Source: Symbiodinium natans
Taxonomy: Eukaryota > Sar > Dinophyceae > Suessiales > Symbiodiniaceae
NCBI GenBank assembly: GCA_905221605.1
Contig: CAJNDS010000704.1
Span: 74,001 to 85,728, forward strand
DNA: 11,728 nt
Reading direction: 5' to 3'
The notes under the pieces were generated by a model that worked only from the letters and a program-made list of their open reading frames with translations, was not told where the DNA came from and did not search any database. A program made the position numbers and the translations under genes. This document shows positions 10,556 to 11,728 of the stretch, one piece after another. The stretch's first letter is position 1. Each line of letters begins with the position of its first letter.

Positions 10556-11576
10556 GGTTCGGGGTCTAGGTCCCCTAAGGATCGGGATGCAGGGGTTTAG
10601 GGTTTAGGGTTTAGGGTTTAGGGTTTAGGGTTTAGGGTTTAGGGTTTAGGGTGTAGGGTGTAGGGTTTAGGGTTTAGGGTAACTTGCTGGAGCAGTGCAC
10701 TGGACTGAGAGCTTGACGTTGGAGTGTGCATCCAGAAACCTGGCATTCACACCTTCGATTTCTCACCCTTCCTGGGCCGCTTCTTTAGGGTTTCGGGTTT
10801 AGAGTTTAGGGCTTAGGGTTTAGGTCCCCACCAGTATGCCCGGAGGCCACACGAAGTGCATGATGGCAGCAGCGTGAGACATTCGTGACGAAGCTATGCT
10901 GAAAACTGAACCCCAAACCCCCAAACCCCGAAATCCCCAAAATCCCTAAACCACTAAACCCCTAAGCCCCTGAAACCCAAGCCCCTAGACCGAGACAGAG
11001 AGAGAGAGATAGAGTCAGGGGCTGCCACGGCCTGAGGTTCAGGGGACCAGACCAAAGCCTCCCAAAACCCTCACCCACAGAGCCCAATGCCCTGAAGGAA
11101 TATGTTATTTGGGTTTGTGGCTTCTTGAAGTAGGTTTTTTTTTGGTTTTGTAGGGCGTATATCTGGGATTCTTATTCGGGTAAGGGTATCTAGGGGCTCA
11201 AGCCACAGAGATTGGACGTTTAGTCAGCATGCCTTCAATAGGATCAATGGGACTCATGGACGATGCTTATTACCTGTGGCCGGGAATGTCTTGGTACGCC
11301 GTACATCATACTGTATGGTACAGGTATGCACACAAATGCTGTGGTGAATTGCTTGAAGTTCGAGTTTCTTTCTTCTGTGTATGTATGTATGTATGCATGC
11401 ATGTATGTATGTATAGATATATATATATATATACACCTCAGAAACTTTTGGAGCTACGGAGAGCTGTGGGTTGTGGGATGCTGTGGTGCTTCGGAGGGAC
11501 CCCGCGCCAGTTCATCTCGAAATCCCTCGGGGCTCCAGAAACCTGCAGCTCAGGGAGCACGAATTTCGAGCCCTGA
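10556..11576 (+). CDS. Gene B 3' part: four phase-0 exons ending in TGA
   Basis: Suggested exons are 10556-10594, 10736-10789, 10835-10873 and 11442-11576. Every junction is phase 0 with GT donors (10595, 10790, 10874) and AG acceptors (CTACAG, ATCCAG, CACCAG, CCTCAG). The peptides are GSGSRSPKDRDAG, KPGIHTFDFSPFLGRFFR, YARRPHEVHDGSS and KLLELRRAVGCGMLWC..., ending at TGA 11574-11576. The first intron is filled with TTTAGGG units. The second is only 45 nt and is also telomere-like. I recognise no family. It may be the 3' end of gene A or a separate gene. The exons are short and the model is tentative. Confidence 0.4.
10592..10680 (+). repeat. TTTAGGG array
   Basis: About twelve nearly perfect units that supply the GT of the putative donor at 10595. 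Confidence 0.95.
10736..10789 (+). CDS. Gene B exon, aromatic-rich
   Basis: It follows TGTGCATCCAG and reads KPGIHTFDFSPFLGRFFR up to GTTTCGGG, where degenerate telomere repeat begins. It is phase 0 at both ends. It is one of the better islands by eye, since its Phe-rich codon string is unlike the arrays. Confidence 0.45.
10785..10825 (+). repeat. Short degenerate TTTAGGG array
   Basis: Five variant G-rich units between two small exon candidates. Confidence 0.8.
10905..10990 (-). repeat. Degenerate CCCTAAA-like sequence
   Basis: C-rich units such as CCCCAAA, CCCCGAAAT and CCCTAAACC, decaying into a short (AG)n tract at about 10993-11010. Confidence 0.65.
11080..11104. repeat. Fragment of the palindromic dispersed element
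   Basis: GAGCCCAAT followed by AAGGAATATG matches the left end of the copies at 1242 and 10309. The preceding CACCCACAG could also serve as a splice acceptor. Confidence 0.4.
11377..11434. repeat. Microsatellite: (GTAT)n with GCAT, then (TA)n
   Basis: Tandem GTAT units around ATGCATGCAT pass into (AT)n. It lies just upstream of the acceptor CACCTCAG at 11441. It creates false Tyr/Ile/Cys-rich ORFs on both strands. Confidence 0.9.
11442..11576 (+). CDS. Gene B terminal exon
   Basis: It follows ACACCTCAG and reads 44 codons, beginning KLLELRRAVGCGMLWCFGG, continuing TPRQFISKSLGAPETCSSGS and ending TNFEP with TGA at 11574. The composition is coding-like (GC-rich, mixed residues, three Cys). 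A CCCTAAA array follows two bases after the stop. A longer frame running back to 11229 passes through the microsatellite and is less likely. No domain recognised. Confidence 0.45.
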   Translation, partial: KLLELRRAVGCGMLWCFGGTPRQFISKSLGAPETCSSGSTNFEP

Positions 11577-11577
11577 A

Positions 11578-11617
11578 GCCTAAACCCTAAACCCTAAACC
11601 CTAAACCCTAAACCCTT
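11578..11617 (-). repeat. CCCTAAA array after the gene B stop
   Basis: Five clean C-rich units between the TGA at 11574 and the possible start at 11694. Confidence 0.95.
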
Positions 11618-11693
11618 TGGAGATTGTGGTTTTGGGCTTCGGGAGTGTGGTCTTCGGGACTTTTGAGAATTTTTGAGGGTTTAGAGGCCCACC

Positions 11694-11728
11694 ATGGATG
11701 CCCCAGCTCCTGCCACGCTGCGCGTGTG
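11694..11728 (+). CDS. Possible start of a third gene (3' partial)
   Basis: An ATG in the context GCCCACCATGG, the strongest translation-start context in the window, opens MDAPAPATLRV to the window end. The preceding TTTAGAG ends in AG and could accept either a cis-spliced exon or a trans-spliced leader. With only 11 codons visible this may equally be an internal exon. Confidence 0.3.
   Translation, partial: MDAPAPATLRV

Noticed and set aside
11229-11441. Upstream part of the plus-strand ORF reaching 11576, and overlapping ORFs on both strands
   Set aside because: The Tyr/Ile/Cys/Val/Met runs come from the GTAT and TA microsatellite. Only the part after the acceptor at 11441 looks coding.
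1-11728. True chromosome end
   Set aside because: The arrays are short, occur in both orientations and are interleaved with exon-like DNA throughout, so they are interstitial.
1-11728. CRISPR array reading of the repeats
   Set aside because: Repeats are 7-8 bp, directly tandem and of telomere sequence, with no regular unique spacers.

Overview
This window looks like nuclear DNA from a microbial eukaryote, most likely a dinoflagellate. Three things point there: long interstitial arrays of the TTTAGGG-type telomere repeat (with TTTTAGGG 8-mer variants), short GC-rich protein-like exons, and intron 5' ends that are often GC rather than GT, which is well known in dinoflagellates. A green alga or another TTTAGGG lineage is a weaker alternative. 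No bacterial genes, rRNA or tRNA were seen. No open reading frame is a convincing single-exon gene. Most long ORFs are artefacts of G-runs, microsatellites or telomere arrays.

The main result is a hidden, heavily split gene on the plus strand. TTTAGGG (G-rich) arrays and CCCTAAA (C-rich) arrays alternate along the window. Small non-repetitive islands of 33-105 nt lie where a C-rich array gives way to a G-rich one, or between two G-rich blocks. Most of the islands start just after an AG and end just before GC or GT. Joined in order, ten islands between 1 and about 7350 keep reading phase: 1-36, 706-756, 2246-2311, a short exon near 2532-2566, 2833-2885, 4398-4474, 5317-5350, 6390-6468, 6641-6695 and about 6921-7353. 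They encode an acidic, Trp-rich protein that I do not recognise. It is followed by a Cys-rich segment resembling a zinc ribbon of the GRF or topoisomerase C4 type. The repeats are therefore inside introns, with G-rich units near the 5' end and C-rich units near the 3' end, so several intron transcripts could fold into long hairpins.

Region by region: 1-7353 is the split gene A. 7429-7491 and 8688-8792 are two more phase-0 exon candidates, either a continuation of A or a second gene. 8793-10555 holds weaker exon candidates among repeat arrays. 10556-11576 is a second phase-coherent chain of four exons ending in TGA. 11694 to the window end has an ATG in a favourable context and may begin a third gene in the same direction. 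Same-direction tandem genes would fit dinoflagellates.

The intron interiors hold other repeats: a palindromic dispersed element near 1242-1340 and 10309-10384, inverted-repeat cores, a 20-bp minisatellite, a long TAGGGGG-like G array, and a 29-nt near-perfect direct repeat flanking a 230-nt telomeric intron at 2297-2555. All exon and splice calls come from reading by eye, without transcript or homology data.
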